IMG/VR virus record: IMGVR_UViG_3300035698_006639
Span: 1-25,959 of that record
Reading direction: 5' to 3' (one strand)
DNA length: 25,959 nucleotides
DNA from: a virus
This document shows, in pieces, positions 6,592-14,828 of this stretch (position 1 is its first letter; each line of letters begins with the position of its first letter). A program made the position numbers and the translations under genes. Under the pieces are notes generated by a model. It worked only from the letters and a program-made list of their open reading frames with translations, was not told where the DNA came from and ran no database searches.

Positions 6592-7549
6592 TAATCATTT
6601 ACATACTAATTCGTTAACCATATACGCGGCTGACCCAACCAGAACGTTGACGTTGCGTAATGCTTTCGTAAGGGATAGCAACAGGAGGTTTAATGAATTA
6701 ACCGCTGCAATTCGTATGGCAGTAGATACGGAAGATGTATTTGGTTTACGTCCCACAACGGTATCAGTGTTTGCTGCTCCCGTAACTACTCCCGGCGCAG
6801 GGGCTTTTGCTTTTCCCCGGAGTGCTGATAAGGTTGAAGCTTTTAATCAATGGTTAATAGAGCAAGAACGCAAAGGATTATTAAAAATTGGGGAGTTACC
6901 TCAATTAGGTGCTGGAGTTGAATCGGCTTGGACAGACAAGTATGTATTTGATTCATATAAACGGGGTGTTATGCGTGCCAGACAGGAAATGAAGAAAGCT
7001 GGGATGACTAGTGTACCTACCGTAGAAGCTACTGGTGGAATAGACGTGTCTATGGGGACACCGTTTCATGTCGATAGGGTGGGGCTTTTATATTCGCGTA
7101 CATTTAGTGAACTAAAAGGAATAACAGCCAGTATGGACCAGCAAATCAGCCGAATTTTAGTGCAGGGTATCGCGGACGGGGATGGGCCAACCTTATTAGC
7201 TCGAAAATTAGTAGCAACCATCAACGGTACTGGGATGGGTGATTTAGGGATTACAGATCATTTGGGGCGTTTTATTCCAGCAAGACGGCGTGCTCAGATA
7301 ATGGCGCGTACAGAAATAGTTAGAGCCCATCACCAAGCTATGGTTGAAGAGTATAAAAGTTGGGGAGTGGAAGGGGTTGCAATACAAGCTGAATGGTTAA
7401 CGGCTGGTGATAACCGGGTTTGTCCTGAGTGTGATGCTAAAGTGGGTAACGGTTCTTTGCCGGGTGGGTATTATACGTTGGATGAAGTACAACCAATGAT
7501 ACCAGTACATCCCCAGTGTAGATGTATAGTTGTGCCGATACCTATTTAA
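6584..7549 (+). CDS. Minor head protein, Mu gpF-like morphogenesis domain
   Basis: This 321-residue protein has a C-terminal domain matching the Mu gpF/SPP1 gp7 minor head family (PF04233). It shows ARRRAQIMARTEIVRAHHQA (about residues 231-250), EWLTAGDNRVCPECDAK (about 268-284) and VHPQCRCIVVPI at the very end. The Cys-x-x-Cys and Cys-x-Cys pairs with a His may bind metal. Such proteins are present in few copies near the portal vertex and help assembly or DNA ejection. The N-terminal two thirds (ADPTRTLTLRNAF onward) is the usual alpha-helical connector region. It follows the portal after three small genes, an expected place. The start ATG is inside the end of the nuclease gene. Confidence 0.85.
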   Translation: MCDNHLHTNSLTIYAADPTRTLTLRNAFVRDSNRRFNELTAAIRMAVDTEDVFGLRPTTVSVFAAPVTTPGAGAFAFPRSADKVEAFNQWLIEQERKGLLKIGELPQLGAGVESAWTDKYVFDSYKRGVMRARQEMKKAGMTSVPTVEATGGIDVSMGTPFHVDRVGLLYSRTFSELKGITASMDQQISRILVQGIADGDGPTLLARKLVATINGTGMGDLGITDHLGRFIPARRRAQIMARTEIVRAHHQAMVEEYKSWGVEGVAIQAEWLTAGDNRVCPECDAKVGNGSLPGGYYTLDEVQPMIPVHPQCRCIVVPIPI

Positions 7550-7565
7550 AATTAAAATAAACGTT

Positions 7566-9086
7566 ATGACTAAAAAAGATAAGAATAAAAACTTAATGGG
7601 ATGGTATACCCATTTAACTTCTAATTACGAAGTGCGGCAAGAAACGTATGAAGGGCGTGCCCATATTGTAGTACCTGTAATTATGATGGTTGAAGGTGTT
7701 CATAGTGGATCAGCTGGGCCAGTGTTACATTTGGCTGATGAATTGGGAAAGATACCCGGAAGTTGGAATGGAATTCCGGTAACTATACAGCACCCAGAAG
7801 TGGAAAACGATTTTGTATCAGCAAACTCACCTGAGATATTAGCATCGTGGTCAGTAGGTATTGTATTTAATACCGTAATGGATAATGGTGCCTTGAAAGC
7901 AGAAGCTTGGATTGACGTACTAAAGATTCAAACGCTTTCTATGGATGCTTATTCTGATATTATGGCTGGTAAGATACTTGAGGTGAGTGTAGGGGCTTTT
8001 AATGAGCCTGAAGAAGTTGAAGGAGAATGGAATGGAGAAAATTACATTGCTATTGCCAGAAATCACAGACCCGATCATTTAGCCTTATTGCCCGGCGGTG
8101 AAGGAGCTTGTTCTGTGGAAGATGGTTGTGGTGTGAGAGTATATAAACTATTAAAAAAGGGAGGAGGGACTAATGTGCCAAACTTAGAAATTAATTCAAA
8201 TGTACAAAGGGATTTAAACCAGCAAGGGTTTATTTTAACACCGATCGTGAATGAAATGGGATACACTGAAACTTTAGATTTAGTCCGAAGTAAATTGTAT
8301 GCCATGGATTCTGAAGATGTCTATGTTTATATGGAGGAGTTATTTGATAATTCAGTCATATACCGCAAAGAAGATCGAAATGTAGATCAAAGCACTTTAT
8401 GGAAACAATTATACCAGATCACTGGAGGCGTTGTGGAGTTCGCAGGAGAGCCCAAACAAGTCAAGAAACAAGTTGAGTATTTGGAAGTTTCTGAAAGTAA
8501 ATTACCATTAAGAAATAAATTTACAAATAATAAAAAAGAAGGTATGGCAGACAAATGTACTCCCTGCGTAAAGACTAAAGTGAATGCATTAATTGCAAAC
8601 ACTTCTGTTAACTTTACGGAAGAAAACAGGGAATGGTTGGAGGGTCTTGAGGAAACTCAATTGGATTCGATGACACCAAAAGAAATTCCAAAAGCGAAAG
8701 CAGAACCTGTGGTTGTTAATTCAGCCCAGATTATGGACGCTTTTAGAAAAGAAGTTAAAACCCCACAGGACTTTATTAATATTGCGCCTCCGGGGATGAA
8801 AGAACAGTTAAACCACGGATTGGCTGCGTATAACGCTCAACGTGATGGTTTGATTAAAAGTATCATGGCGAATACTGCGGAAGGTACTTGGACTGAGGAC
8901 GGTTTAAAGGCTATGGAACATACAACTTTACAAAGTGTGTATAAAAGTATTCCAAAAGATTCTAAAAGCACTGAACCAGTAATTGACTTCAGTTTGAATG
9001 GAAACCCTGCCCCGGAAGTAAACGCTGAGTTGGAGGTGGATGGAATGTTCCCAATTGAAATCGAATTTGAAAAAGAGGAGGACTAA
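7566..9086 (+). CDS. Capsid maturation protease fused to scaffold (DUF2213-like)
   Basis: I start this at ATG 7566 (506 residues, MTKKDKNKNLMGW). An ATG at 7530 would add twelve residues inside the upstream gene. The N-terminal domain (about 1-195) is DUF2213-like, a prohead-protease fold. It contains SWNGIPVTIQHPEV, a candidate nucleophile Ser141 in ILEVSVGAF, and His171 in RPDHLALLPGGEGACS. The rest (about 200-506) is charged and helical, with conserved-looking blocks (MDSEDVYVYMEELFD, then ADKCTPCVKTKVNALI, then PKEIPKAKAEPVVVNS), as expected for scaffold. Such proteins shape the prohead and are then degraded. An internal ATG at 8544 could give a separate scaffold form. The C-terminal codons GAGGAGGAC supply the SD of the next gene. 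Confidence 0.85.
   Translation: MTKKDKNKNLMGWYTHLTSNYEVRQETYEGRAHIVVPVIMMVEGVHSGSAGPVLHLADELGKIPGSWNGIPVTIQHPEVENDFVSANSPEILASWSVGIVFNTVMDNGALKAEAWIDVLKIQTLSMDAYSDIMAGKILEVSVGAFNEPEEVEGEWNGENYIAIARNHRPDHLALLPGGEGACSVEDGCGVRVYKLLKKGGGTNVPNLEINSNVQRDLNQQGFILTPIVNEMGYTETLDLVRSKLYAMDSEDVYVYMEELFDNSVIYRKEDRNVDQSTLWKQLYQITGGVVEFAGEPKQVKKQVEYLEVSESKLPLRNKFTNNKKEGMADKCTPCVKTKVNALIANTSVNFTEENREWLEGLEETQLDSMTPKEIPKAKAEPVVVNSAQIMDAFRKEVKTPQDFINIAPPGMKEQLNHGLAAYNAQRDGLIKSIMANTAEGTWTEDGLKAMEHTTLQSVYKSIPKDSKSTEPVIDFSLNGNPAPEVNAELEVDGMFPIEIEFEKEED
9077..9081 (+). promoter_or_regulatory. Strong SD of the decoration protein gene
   Basis: GGAGG lies 8 bases before the ATG at 9090 and is encoded within the last Glu-Glu-Asp codons of the scaffold gene. 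It is one of only four perfect GGAGG sites before rightward genes in this window. Confidence 0.85.
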
Positions 9087-9089
9087 AAG

Positions 9090-9569
9090 ATGGCTTTAAC
9101 GAAAAAAACAATTAAGCTTAAAAAGTATAGCGATGTCATTGAGGAAATGACAGCGACCGCGGTTGCGCTGACTCCCGGAATGCTTTTAGAACAAGTGGCT
9201 GCGGGAACATGTCAAGCCCATTCAGGTGCTCAACTTCCTGTATTATCAATGTTTGCTTTGGAAGATGAACTTCAAGGAAATGGAATTGATACTGACTTCG
9301 CAGTTTCTGCTACTATTCAAGTATGGATTCCCGGACGTGGTGATATTGTGAATGCTCTATTGGCTAACGGTCAAACAATCGTAATCGGTGATAAACTGGT
9401 AAGCAATGGTGATGGTAAACTGAAGAAATATTCAGCTGTGGAAGATGAATCAAGTATTGGTGAAATATTTTACAGTGATGTTATTGTAGGTTATGCTGTT
9501 GATGCGGTTGATATGTCGGGCAGTAGCGCGGCTGACCCTGATGGACGTATTCAAGTTAGAATTAAATAA
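9090..9569 (+). CDS. Probable capsid decoration/stabilisation protein
   Basis: The product is 159 residues, beta-rich, with no Cys-rich or catalytic motif. Features include VALTPGMLLEQVAAG, FALEDELQGNGIDTDFA, VQVWIPGRGD-like IQVWIPGRGDIVNALLANGQ and GDKLVSNGDGKLKKY, with the C-terminus DGRIQVRIK. Proteins of this shape between the protease/scaffold and the major capsid gene usually coat the capsid as trimeric decoration or head-stabilising proteins. The G-x-x-V-x-x-x-L-A-x-G-x-x-(V)-x-x-G-x-x-L segment resembles those families. A strong SD argues for high expression, as expected of a stoichiometric virion protein. It is 4 bp after the scaffold gene. The exact family is not certain. Confidence 0.7.
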   Translation: MALTKKTIKLKKYSDVIEEMTATAVALTPGMLLEQVAAGTCQAHSGAQLPVLSMFALEDELQGNGIDTDFAVSATIQVWIPGRGDIVNALLANGQTIVIGDKLVSNGDGKLKKYSAVEDESSIGEIFYSDVIVGYAVDAVDMSGSSAADPDGRIQVRIK

Positions 9570-9572
9570 AAA

Positions 9573-9577
9573 GGAGG
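9573..9577 (+). promoter_or_regulatory. Strong SD of the major capsid gene
   Basis: GGAGG (in AAAAAGGAGGAC) lies 8 bases before the ATG at 9586. It decides the start: the reading frame is open upstream to 9493, but that part overlaps the decoration gene and has no SD. Confidence 0.9.
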
Positions 9578-9585
9578 ACAAAAAT

Positions 9586-10716
9586 ATGCCTATGGATTAT
9601 ATGACACCCGGTGGAGCAATCGGGGACGTGGCCAACCGTATTCAAACGAATGGTAACACGCAGGTAGGAGCTATGAAACCTTTTGCAGTCTACAATAAGA
9701 GGATGCAAAGGTGGGAAATGGCAACTACAGTGTATGCAGGGGGTGACCCTAAGAAGAAAACAAGCTACCACACGTATTCACAACCAATGTCACCTCTGGA
9801 GGTTAATGCCGGAAGTACATTGCGAAGGGATGAGTGGAAAGCTTTGGATGAAGCTGTACTAAATATTTCACGTAGTCGTTTAGTAGGGGTGCAGGATTTG
9901 ATTAGTGACGGATTGATTTACCAATTGGGTAATGCGATGGGCACAACTGTACTGGAATGGCATGATATGAGTGATTCAATGGAAGCCGACCTGACTATGG
10001 ATGGGGTGACCCGTTCTAAAGGGGACAGGCCAGTATTCCAATATAACTATTTGCCTATCCCCATAATCCACGTGGATTATGAGATTAACGCACGAGCGTT
10101 GGCAGCTAGTCGTAATATGGGAAACCCATTGGATTCTACTTCAGCCGAAAATGCTGCCCGTAGGGTTGCTGAACGTTTGGAAGAAATGTTATTCACCAAT
10201 ACCACTAAAGCTTTTGGAGAGCTTGATCAACGCAGCCGTAATTCAATTTATAGTTACGTTAATCATCCAGATCGCAACCCCGTTACTTTAACGGTTAATT
10301 GGGATGCTGATGCTAAAACAGGGAAACAGATTGTGGATGAAGTAATGGATATGAAAAAAGCCAGTATTGCGGCTAAACATTATGGCCCATGGAATTTGTA
10401 TATTCCAACAGGTTATGAAACCACAATTGATGCTGATTATTCTGATGCCAAGGGTTCTAACACTATCCGGGAGCGTATCTTGAAAATATCTAATATCAAG
10501 AATATAAAAACTATTGATTCGTTGGCTGCCAATACTGTTCTTTTAGTACAGATGACTTCTGACGTGGTTCGTTTAGTTCGTGGTTTAGGTATGCAGAACG
10601 TTCAGTGGTCTACTGAAGGTAATATGGTTAACAAATATAAGGTGCTAACAATCCAAGTTCCTCAAATTAGGAGTGATCAGGATGGTAACTCAGGAGTTAC
10701 AATGTTATCAGCTTAG
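9586..10716 (+). CDS. Major capsid protein, encapsulin-like HK97 fold
   Basis: I assign 376 residues from the ATG behind a strong SD, beginning MPMDYMTPGGAIGDV. The stretches PIPIIHVDYEINARALAASR, ENAARRVAERLEEMLFTNTT, IYSYVNHPDRNPVTLTVNWD, HYGPWNLYIPTGYETTIDADY, NTIRERILKISNIKNIKTID and VLLVQMTSDVVRLVRGLG are familiar from encapsulin/linocin-like major capsid proteins of tailed phages. They include the conserved (Y/N)HP-x-R and IPTGYE segments. The protein forms the icosahedral shell. Position after protease/scaffold and decoration genes, and the strong SD, agree. A hairpin follows the stop (10724-10740). No N-terminal delta domain is evident, consistent with scaffold supplied by the upstream fusion. 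Confidence 0.9.
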   Translation: MPMDYMTPGGAIGDVANRIQTNGNTQVGAMKPFAVYNKRMQRWEMATTVYAGGDPKKKTSYHTYSQPMSPLEVNAGSTLRRDEWKALDEAVLNISRSRLVGVQDLISDGLIYQLGNAMGTTVLEWHDMSDSMEADLTMDGVTRSKGDRPVFQYNYLPIPIIHVDYEINARALAASRNMGNPLDSTSAENAARRVAERLEEMLFTNTTKAFGELDQRSRNSIYSYVNHPDRNPVTLTVNWDADAKTGKQIVDEVMDMKKASIAAKHYGPWNLYIPTGYETTIDADYSDAKGSNTIRERILKISNIKNIKTIDSLAANTVLLVQMTSDVVRLVRGLGMQNVQWSTEGNMVNKYKVLTIQVPQIRSDQDGNSGVTMLSA

Positions 10717-10723
10717 TAATATG

Positions 10724-10740
10724 ATCACTAATCAAGTGAT
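10724..10740 (+). terminator. Hairpin after major capsid gene (weak terminator or mRNA stabiliser)
   Basis: ATCACT (10724-10729) and AGTGAT (10735-10740) pair perfectly around the loop AATCA, followed by TGATTTT and further T-rich sequence. The stem is AT-rich, so termination would be partial. The core CTAATCAAG recurs in the hairpin after the tail-tube gene at 19739-19755. Confidence 0.55.
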
Positions 10741-10767
10741 TGATTTTAAAATTTAATTTTTAAAGAG

Positions 10768-11130
10768 ATGGCAAAAAGAGACAAAAATAAAAACAAACCA
10801 ATAAGTCCTACTGAGGGTGAAATCCTTCATATTAAAATAGGGGGTGGTTCATTCCATTTTAAAGGTAAAATTATTAAGCCAAAGCAAACATTTCTTGCAG
10901 ACCCGGATGAAATACCTAAAGGTTTTAGAGATATTGTAAAGCCTATTGAGGACAAACCTGAAAACCGTAAAAAACCAAAAGTTCCTGCTGTACCCACTTA
11001 CAAAAAAGTAAAGATTGAAAAAGGAGACAAAAAAGGAAAATGGAACGTTGTAAATAGTGACGGTAAGGTTTTGAATGAAAAACCTTTGAATGAAAAAGAT
11101 GCGGATGCTTTAATTGAAACTTTTAGTTAG
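10768..11130 (+). CDS. Hypothetical 120-residue head-region protein
   Basis: This protein is strongly charged, starting MAKRDKNKNKP. It has three apparent parts. The first is a short beta domain (EILHIKIGGGSFHFKGKIIKPKQTFLADP, about residues 18-45). The second is a Lys/Pro linker (about 61-77). The third is a C-terminal mini-domain (about 78-120) with KKGKWNVVNSDGKVLNEKPL and DADALIETFS. The latter G-x-W-x-V-V-x-S-x-G-K-x-x-(N)-E-K-x-L-x-x-x-(E)A pattern recurs in small phage proteins next to capsid genes, but I do not know its function. A connector-edge or head-surface role is a guess from position. Only a weak AAAGAG precedes the start. The glycan cassette begins 6 bp after its stop. Confidence 0.7.
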   Translation: MAKRDKNKNKPISPTEGEILHIKIGGGSFHFKGKIIKPKQTFLADPDEIPKGFRDIVKPIEDKPENRKKPKVPAVPTYKKVKIEKGDKKGKWNVVNSDGKVLNEKPLNEKDADALIETFS

Positions 11131-11136
11131 TCAATT

Positions 11137-14100
11137 ATGTGGAATGTACCTCAGATATGGAAAGAAGAAATTTGGATTGTGGGCGGTGGCTCGTCAATGC
11201 CTAAACAATTTGGAGTTCCTGAAGATATTATTAAAGGAGTTTGTACAGGAACTATGCCCCCATCTAAATATTCACCGTATCTTGAGGCTATCCATGATAA
11301 ACATATAATAGGAATTAATATGTCATACCAGATTGGAGACTGGATGGATATTATATTCTTTGGTGATAATAATTTTTTATTGAAGAATGAAAAAGATTTG
11401 AGAGCTTATCCGGGTTTAAAAATATCTTGTGCCAACAAAGCGAAAAACCCAGAACATGATTGGGTGAAGTATTTGCCAATGGATTCTCAAAAGGTTTTAG
11501 GATTAACACGAAAGCGTTATAAAGTATCATGGAATTTAAACAGCGGAGCAGCAGCTATTAATTTAGCAGTCCATTTAGGAACAAAGAGAATTGTCCTATT
11601 GGGTTTTGACATGAAATTAGATGAGGGCAAGAACCAACACTGGCATAATCTATATAACAAGAATAATAATGTCGAAAAACGCAGCAAAGCGACTTTCAGG
11701 AGACATTTAAAAGGATTTCCAGCGATAGCACGTGATGCTAAATTGAGGGGGGTTGAAATTATTAATGTTAATCCTGATAGTGCCATTGGATGTTTTAAAA
11801 AAGCACCACTTGCGGAAGTACTGAAATATTCACTTCCAAAATTGATAATAGAAACGGAAGAAATTAAAATTGAGGAAACCCAAATTGAAGTTAAAACAAA
11901 TAAACTAGCTGACATTATAATACCACATCATGATCGTCATGATTTATTAAAAAACACATTGGATAAGCTTCCAACAGACCTTTTTAATATAGTAATTGTG
12001 TCGGGGGGCTCATTCGCAAGGAATTGTAATTTGGGGGCGAAGTTAGCTGAGACTGATAACCTCATATTTATGAATGATGATATTGAACCTGATGTCAATC
12101 AATTAATAGAAGCTTGTACTAATGAAGCAGACATAGTTGGATTTCCAGAAATATTACCGAATGATGGAAATGCTGTTATTTATGGAATAGGATGGGTTTT
12201 AAAAAATGATGGTGCTATAAGTTCAAATTTAAGAAGGGATCAACGAGATGTTCATATTCCCTCTGGGTTTTTATTTAAAGCTAAAAGCACTGCTTGGGAA
12301 AAATTAGGTGGTTTTGATGAGACATTTATAAATGGAGCGGAAGATGTAGATTTAGGATTACGCGCTAAAGAAATGGGGTTGAGTATTGATTATATTAAGT
12401 CAAAAACTCCAATTGTTCATTATCATAGTCAATCATCAGGAAGGATGGATCATAATGTTGAAAATAGAAAATATTTAAAGGAACTTTGGTCTGACAATAG
12501 AATCAAAAATGCGTTAAATTTAAAAAAAGAAAAAAGAATATTATTGACCAATAATCAAATGGAGCATTTTGGTGGAAGTGAGACTTTTACGTATACATTA
12601 ACAAAAGAATTGGAAAAACGTGGGTACAAAGTTGATGTGTTTACATTCAAACCTGGAAAAGTTTCTAATAATCTTTTTGAAATACATCCAAAAAATCAAA
12701 AAGAAACATTAAGAATGCGTTACGATTATATTTTTATAAATCATAATACATGCTTGAAACATCTTAAAACTATAAGAGGAGTAAAAGTTTTAACTTGTCA
12801 TGGTATTTTTCCAGCTTTGGAACAACCTGTTAAAGGTGCAGATGTGTATGTTACTATATCTGGAGAAGTAAAAGATCATTTAAAAAAATTAGGTTTTGAT
12901 TCTGAGGTAATTTACAATGGAATTGATTGTGGATTATTTAAACCTGTCAATAAAATAAATACGGAATTAAAAAATGTTCTTTCTATTTGTAAAGGGAAAA
13001 AAGCAAATGAAATTATAAAAAAAGCTTGTGATAAATTAGGGCTTACTTTTAAAGCTTTACGGTCTGTTGAAAATAATAAAATCAATGAGGTTAAAGAGGT
13101 GGAAGATTATATCAATGAAGCTGATTTAGTTGTAAGTTTAGGTAGAGGAGCTTATGAAGCAATGGCTTGTGGTCGTGCCGTGATTGTATTTGATAAACGT
13201 GGATACATGGATCGAATGTTAGGGGATGGAATAGTCACGGAAAATAATATTGAAGAGATAAAGAAAAATAATTTTTCCGGTAGACGGTATGAGATAGAAT
13301 TTGATGTTGATGGGATCGTAAATGAATTGAAAAAATATAAGAGTTCAATGGGAGCATTCAATCGAAAATATGCTTTGGTTCACTTCAATATCAAAAAACA
13401 AGTAGATAAATATTTCACACTTTTGGATAAAAAGATAATAAATTTTAGGTTTATTGATAGTTCTATTACGGAATATGGAATTGCAAAGAATCTTGAAAGA
13501 AAACTTGTAAAAGAAGGTTGTGTTTTAAGTGACAGTGAAGTTTCTATTTGCTATGCTAATGATATAGGAGAGCTTGTGCCTCATACAAATGAAGTACAGA
13601 CACCGGCTAATCACTTTCCACTTAAAAGAGCAGTGGAAAGTAAAGCGGATTATGTATTTTATAGTCAAAAAATAATGCAGCACTGGTTTCAAAGAAGCAA
13701 TTGTTTCTTTTTACCGTCTGGTTTTGATGAAAATGGATTTGGTAAAAAATGTAAAAAAGATATTGATGTAGGTTTTGTTGGTAGATTAAAATTCGATCGG
13801 AGATTACAATTTGTTAAACGTTTACAAAAAGAATTTGAAACTGTTGTTATTAAAGAGGGTATTTATTTTACAGAAATGGCAGATTTTTATTGTCAATGCA
13901 AAATTGTACCAAATTCTTCAACATCTAATGAAATTAACATGCGAATGTTTGAAGCAACCGCTGCAGGTGCTTTGCTTATAACACAGCGAGTTAAATATAT
14001 AGAAGATTTTTTTACGGACAAAGAGATTGTATTATATGATACAGAAGATGAAATGGTGGATAAAATCAACTATTATTTAGAACATGAAGAAGAAAGAATA

Positions 14101-14199
14101 ACAATAGCCAAAGCTGGTCAAAAAAGAACATTAAAATCATATAGTTATTTAATGAGGGCTCAAGAGATGATAAAAATAATACGAAATAATCCTATTTAG
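11137..14199 (+). CDS. Four-module glycosyltransferase polypeptide
   Basis: This protein is 1020 residues. Module 1 (about 1-235) resembles DUF115/GT42-like transferases: IWIVGGGSSM (12-21), GIGDWMDIIFFGDNN-like QIGDWMDIIFFGDNNF (65-80), IVLLGFDMK (152-160) and QHWH (167-170). Module 2 (about 257-455) is GT2, with IIIPHHDRHDLL, a metal-binding-like MNDD at 312-315, and the acceptor-site motif GGFDETFINGAEDVDLGLR (391-409). Module 3 (about 466-765) is GT4-like: QMEHFGGSETF (474-484), IYNGID (592-597), GRGAYEAMACG (669-679). Module 4 (about 768-1020) is a CgeB-like Glycos_transf_1_2 domain: VGFVGRLKFDRR (878-889) and NMRMFEATAAGALLITQ (934-950). Together these could extend one glycan through several steps. 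Acceptor and sugars cannot be read. The domain calls are from motif memory; module 1 is the least certain. Confidence 0.8.
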   Translation: MWNVPQIWKEEIWIVGGGSSMPKQFGVPEDIIKGVCTGTMPPSKYSPYLEAIHDKHIIGINMSYQIGDWMDIIFFGDNNFLLKNEKDLRAYPGLKISCANKAKNPEHDWVKYLPMDSQKVLGLTRKRYKVSWNLNSGAAAINLAVHLGTKRIVLLGFDMKLDEGKNQHWHNLYNKNNNVEKRSKATFRRHLKGFPAIARDAKLRGVEIINVNPDSAIGCFKKAPLAEVLKYSLPKLIIETEEIKIEETQIEVKTNKLADIIIPHHDRHDLLKNTLDKLPTDLFNIVIVSGGSFARNCNLGAKLAETDNLIFMNDDIEPDVNQLIEACTNEADIVGFPEILPNDGNAVIYGIGWVLKNDGAISSNLRRDQRDVHIPSGFLFKAKSTAWEKLGGFDETFINGAEDVDLGLRAKEMGLSIDYIKSKTPIVHYHSQSSGRMDHNVENRKYLKELWSDNRIKNALNLKKEKRILLTNNQMEHFGGSETFTYTLTKELEKRGYKVDVFTFKPGKVSNNLFEIHPKNQKETLRMRYDYIFINHNTCLKHLKTIRGVKVLTCHGIFPALEQPVKGADVYVTISGEVKDHLKKLGFDSEVIYNGIDCGLFKPVNKINTELKNVLSICKGKKANEIIKKACDKLGLTFKALRSVENNKINEVKEVEDYINEADLVVSLGRGAYEAMACGRAVIVFDKRGYMDRMLGDGIVTENNIEEIKKNNFSGRRYEIEFDVDGIVNELKKYKSSMGAFNRKYALVHFNIKKQVDKYFTLLDKKIINFRFIDSSITEYGIAKNLERKLVKEGCVLSDSEVSICYANDIGELVPHTNEVQTPANHFPLKRAVESKADYVFYSQKIMQHWFQRSNCFFLPSGFDENGFGKKCKKDIDVGFVGRLKFDRRLQFVKRLQKEFETVVIKEGIYFTEMADFYCQCKIVPNSSTSNEINMRMFEATAAGALLITQRVKYIEDFFTDKEIVLYDTEDEMVDKINYYLEHEEERITIAKAGQKRTLKSYSYLMRAQEMIKIIRNNPI

Positions 14200-14201
14200 T
14201 T

Positions 14202-14828
14202 ATGTATAAAGATTATAATAAAATGTGGAAAGCTTTAGCGGCAAGAAAGAATTGGAAAGAGTACATTTTGCCAAAAAGAACCAATAAAGAATTCTGGGAA
14301 GAAGGAAAAAAACAAGCTGAGTTTTTACAAACGTTCATAGATGTAAATGATACAGTAGTTGATTTAGGTTGTGGTATTGGTAGGGTTTTAAAGTTTATTA
14401 AAGCAAAAAAGAAAATAGGAGTAGATGTATGTCAGGATTTTTTAAATAAGATAAAGGATAAATCTATTGTAAAGATCATAGCAAATGGCAAGGATCTGAA
14501 TGGTATAGAAGATAATAGTGTTAATTTTTTATATTCTTTAATGACTTTCCAACACATGCAAAAAGAAGATTGTGTGTTGTATATGAACGACATCTATAGA
14601 GTTTTGCAATTAGGAGGCACTGTTTTTATTCAAGTGCCAAAACTTAATTCTAATTACTATAAATCATCTGGATTTGTAAATATTTATTCGAAAAAAGAAT
14701 TAGAACGATTAGTACAGGAATCACCATTCAAGAAATTTAAAATAAATAGAGGTAATTTAGTTGGTTATGCAGATAAGAATGAAAACATCGTTAAAAAAAG
14801 AGAATATTTTTTAATATTAACAAAATGA
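14202..14828 (+). CDS. SAM-dependent methyltransferase (class I)
   Basis: This 208-residue enzyme has the class I methyltransferase fold signature. Motif I is VVDLGCGIGRVLKF (residues 52-65), the acidic end of strand 2 is IGVDVCQDF (72-80), a motif IV-like stretch is NSVNFLYSLMTFQHM, and VLQLGGTVFIQVPK (about 134-147) follows. These are typical of Methyltransf_11/25-type small-molecule or sugar O-methyltransferases rather than DNA methylases; no NPPY or PC motif is present. Lying 2 bp after the multi-module glycosyltransferase and overlapping the next GT2 gene by an ATGA, it most probably O-methylates a sugar of the same glycan. The substrate is inferred from neighbours only. Confidence 0.85.
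   Translation: MYKDYNKMWKALAARKNWKEYILPKRTNKEFWEEGKKQAEFLQTFIDVNDTVVDLGCGIGRVLKFIKAKKKIGVDVCQDFLNKIKDKSIVKIIANGKDLNGIEDNSVNFLYSLMTFQHMQKEDCVLYMNDIYRVLQLGGTVFIQVPKLNSNYYKSSGFVNIYSKKELERLVQESPFKKFKINRGNLVGYADKNENIVKKREYFLILTK

Noticed and set aside
7530-7565. Upstream ATG extension of the protease/scaffold gene
   Set aside because: It overlaps the minor head gene, adds an implausible MCRYLFKIKINV and has no SD. ATG 7566 gives a start similar to other head genes.
9493-9585. Upstream extension of the major capsid reading frame
   Set aside because: The added 31 residues are the decoration gene read in another frame, and the strong SD marks ATG 9586.
11114-11308. 64-codon ORF overlapping the start of the four-module glycosyltransferase
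   Set aside because: It is an alternative frame of a confident gene, with no SD and no recognisable features.
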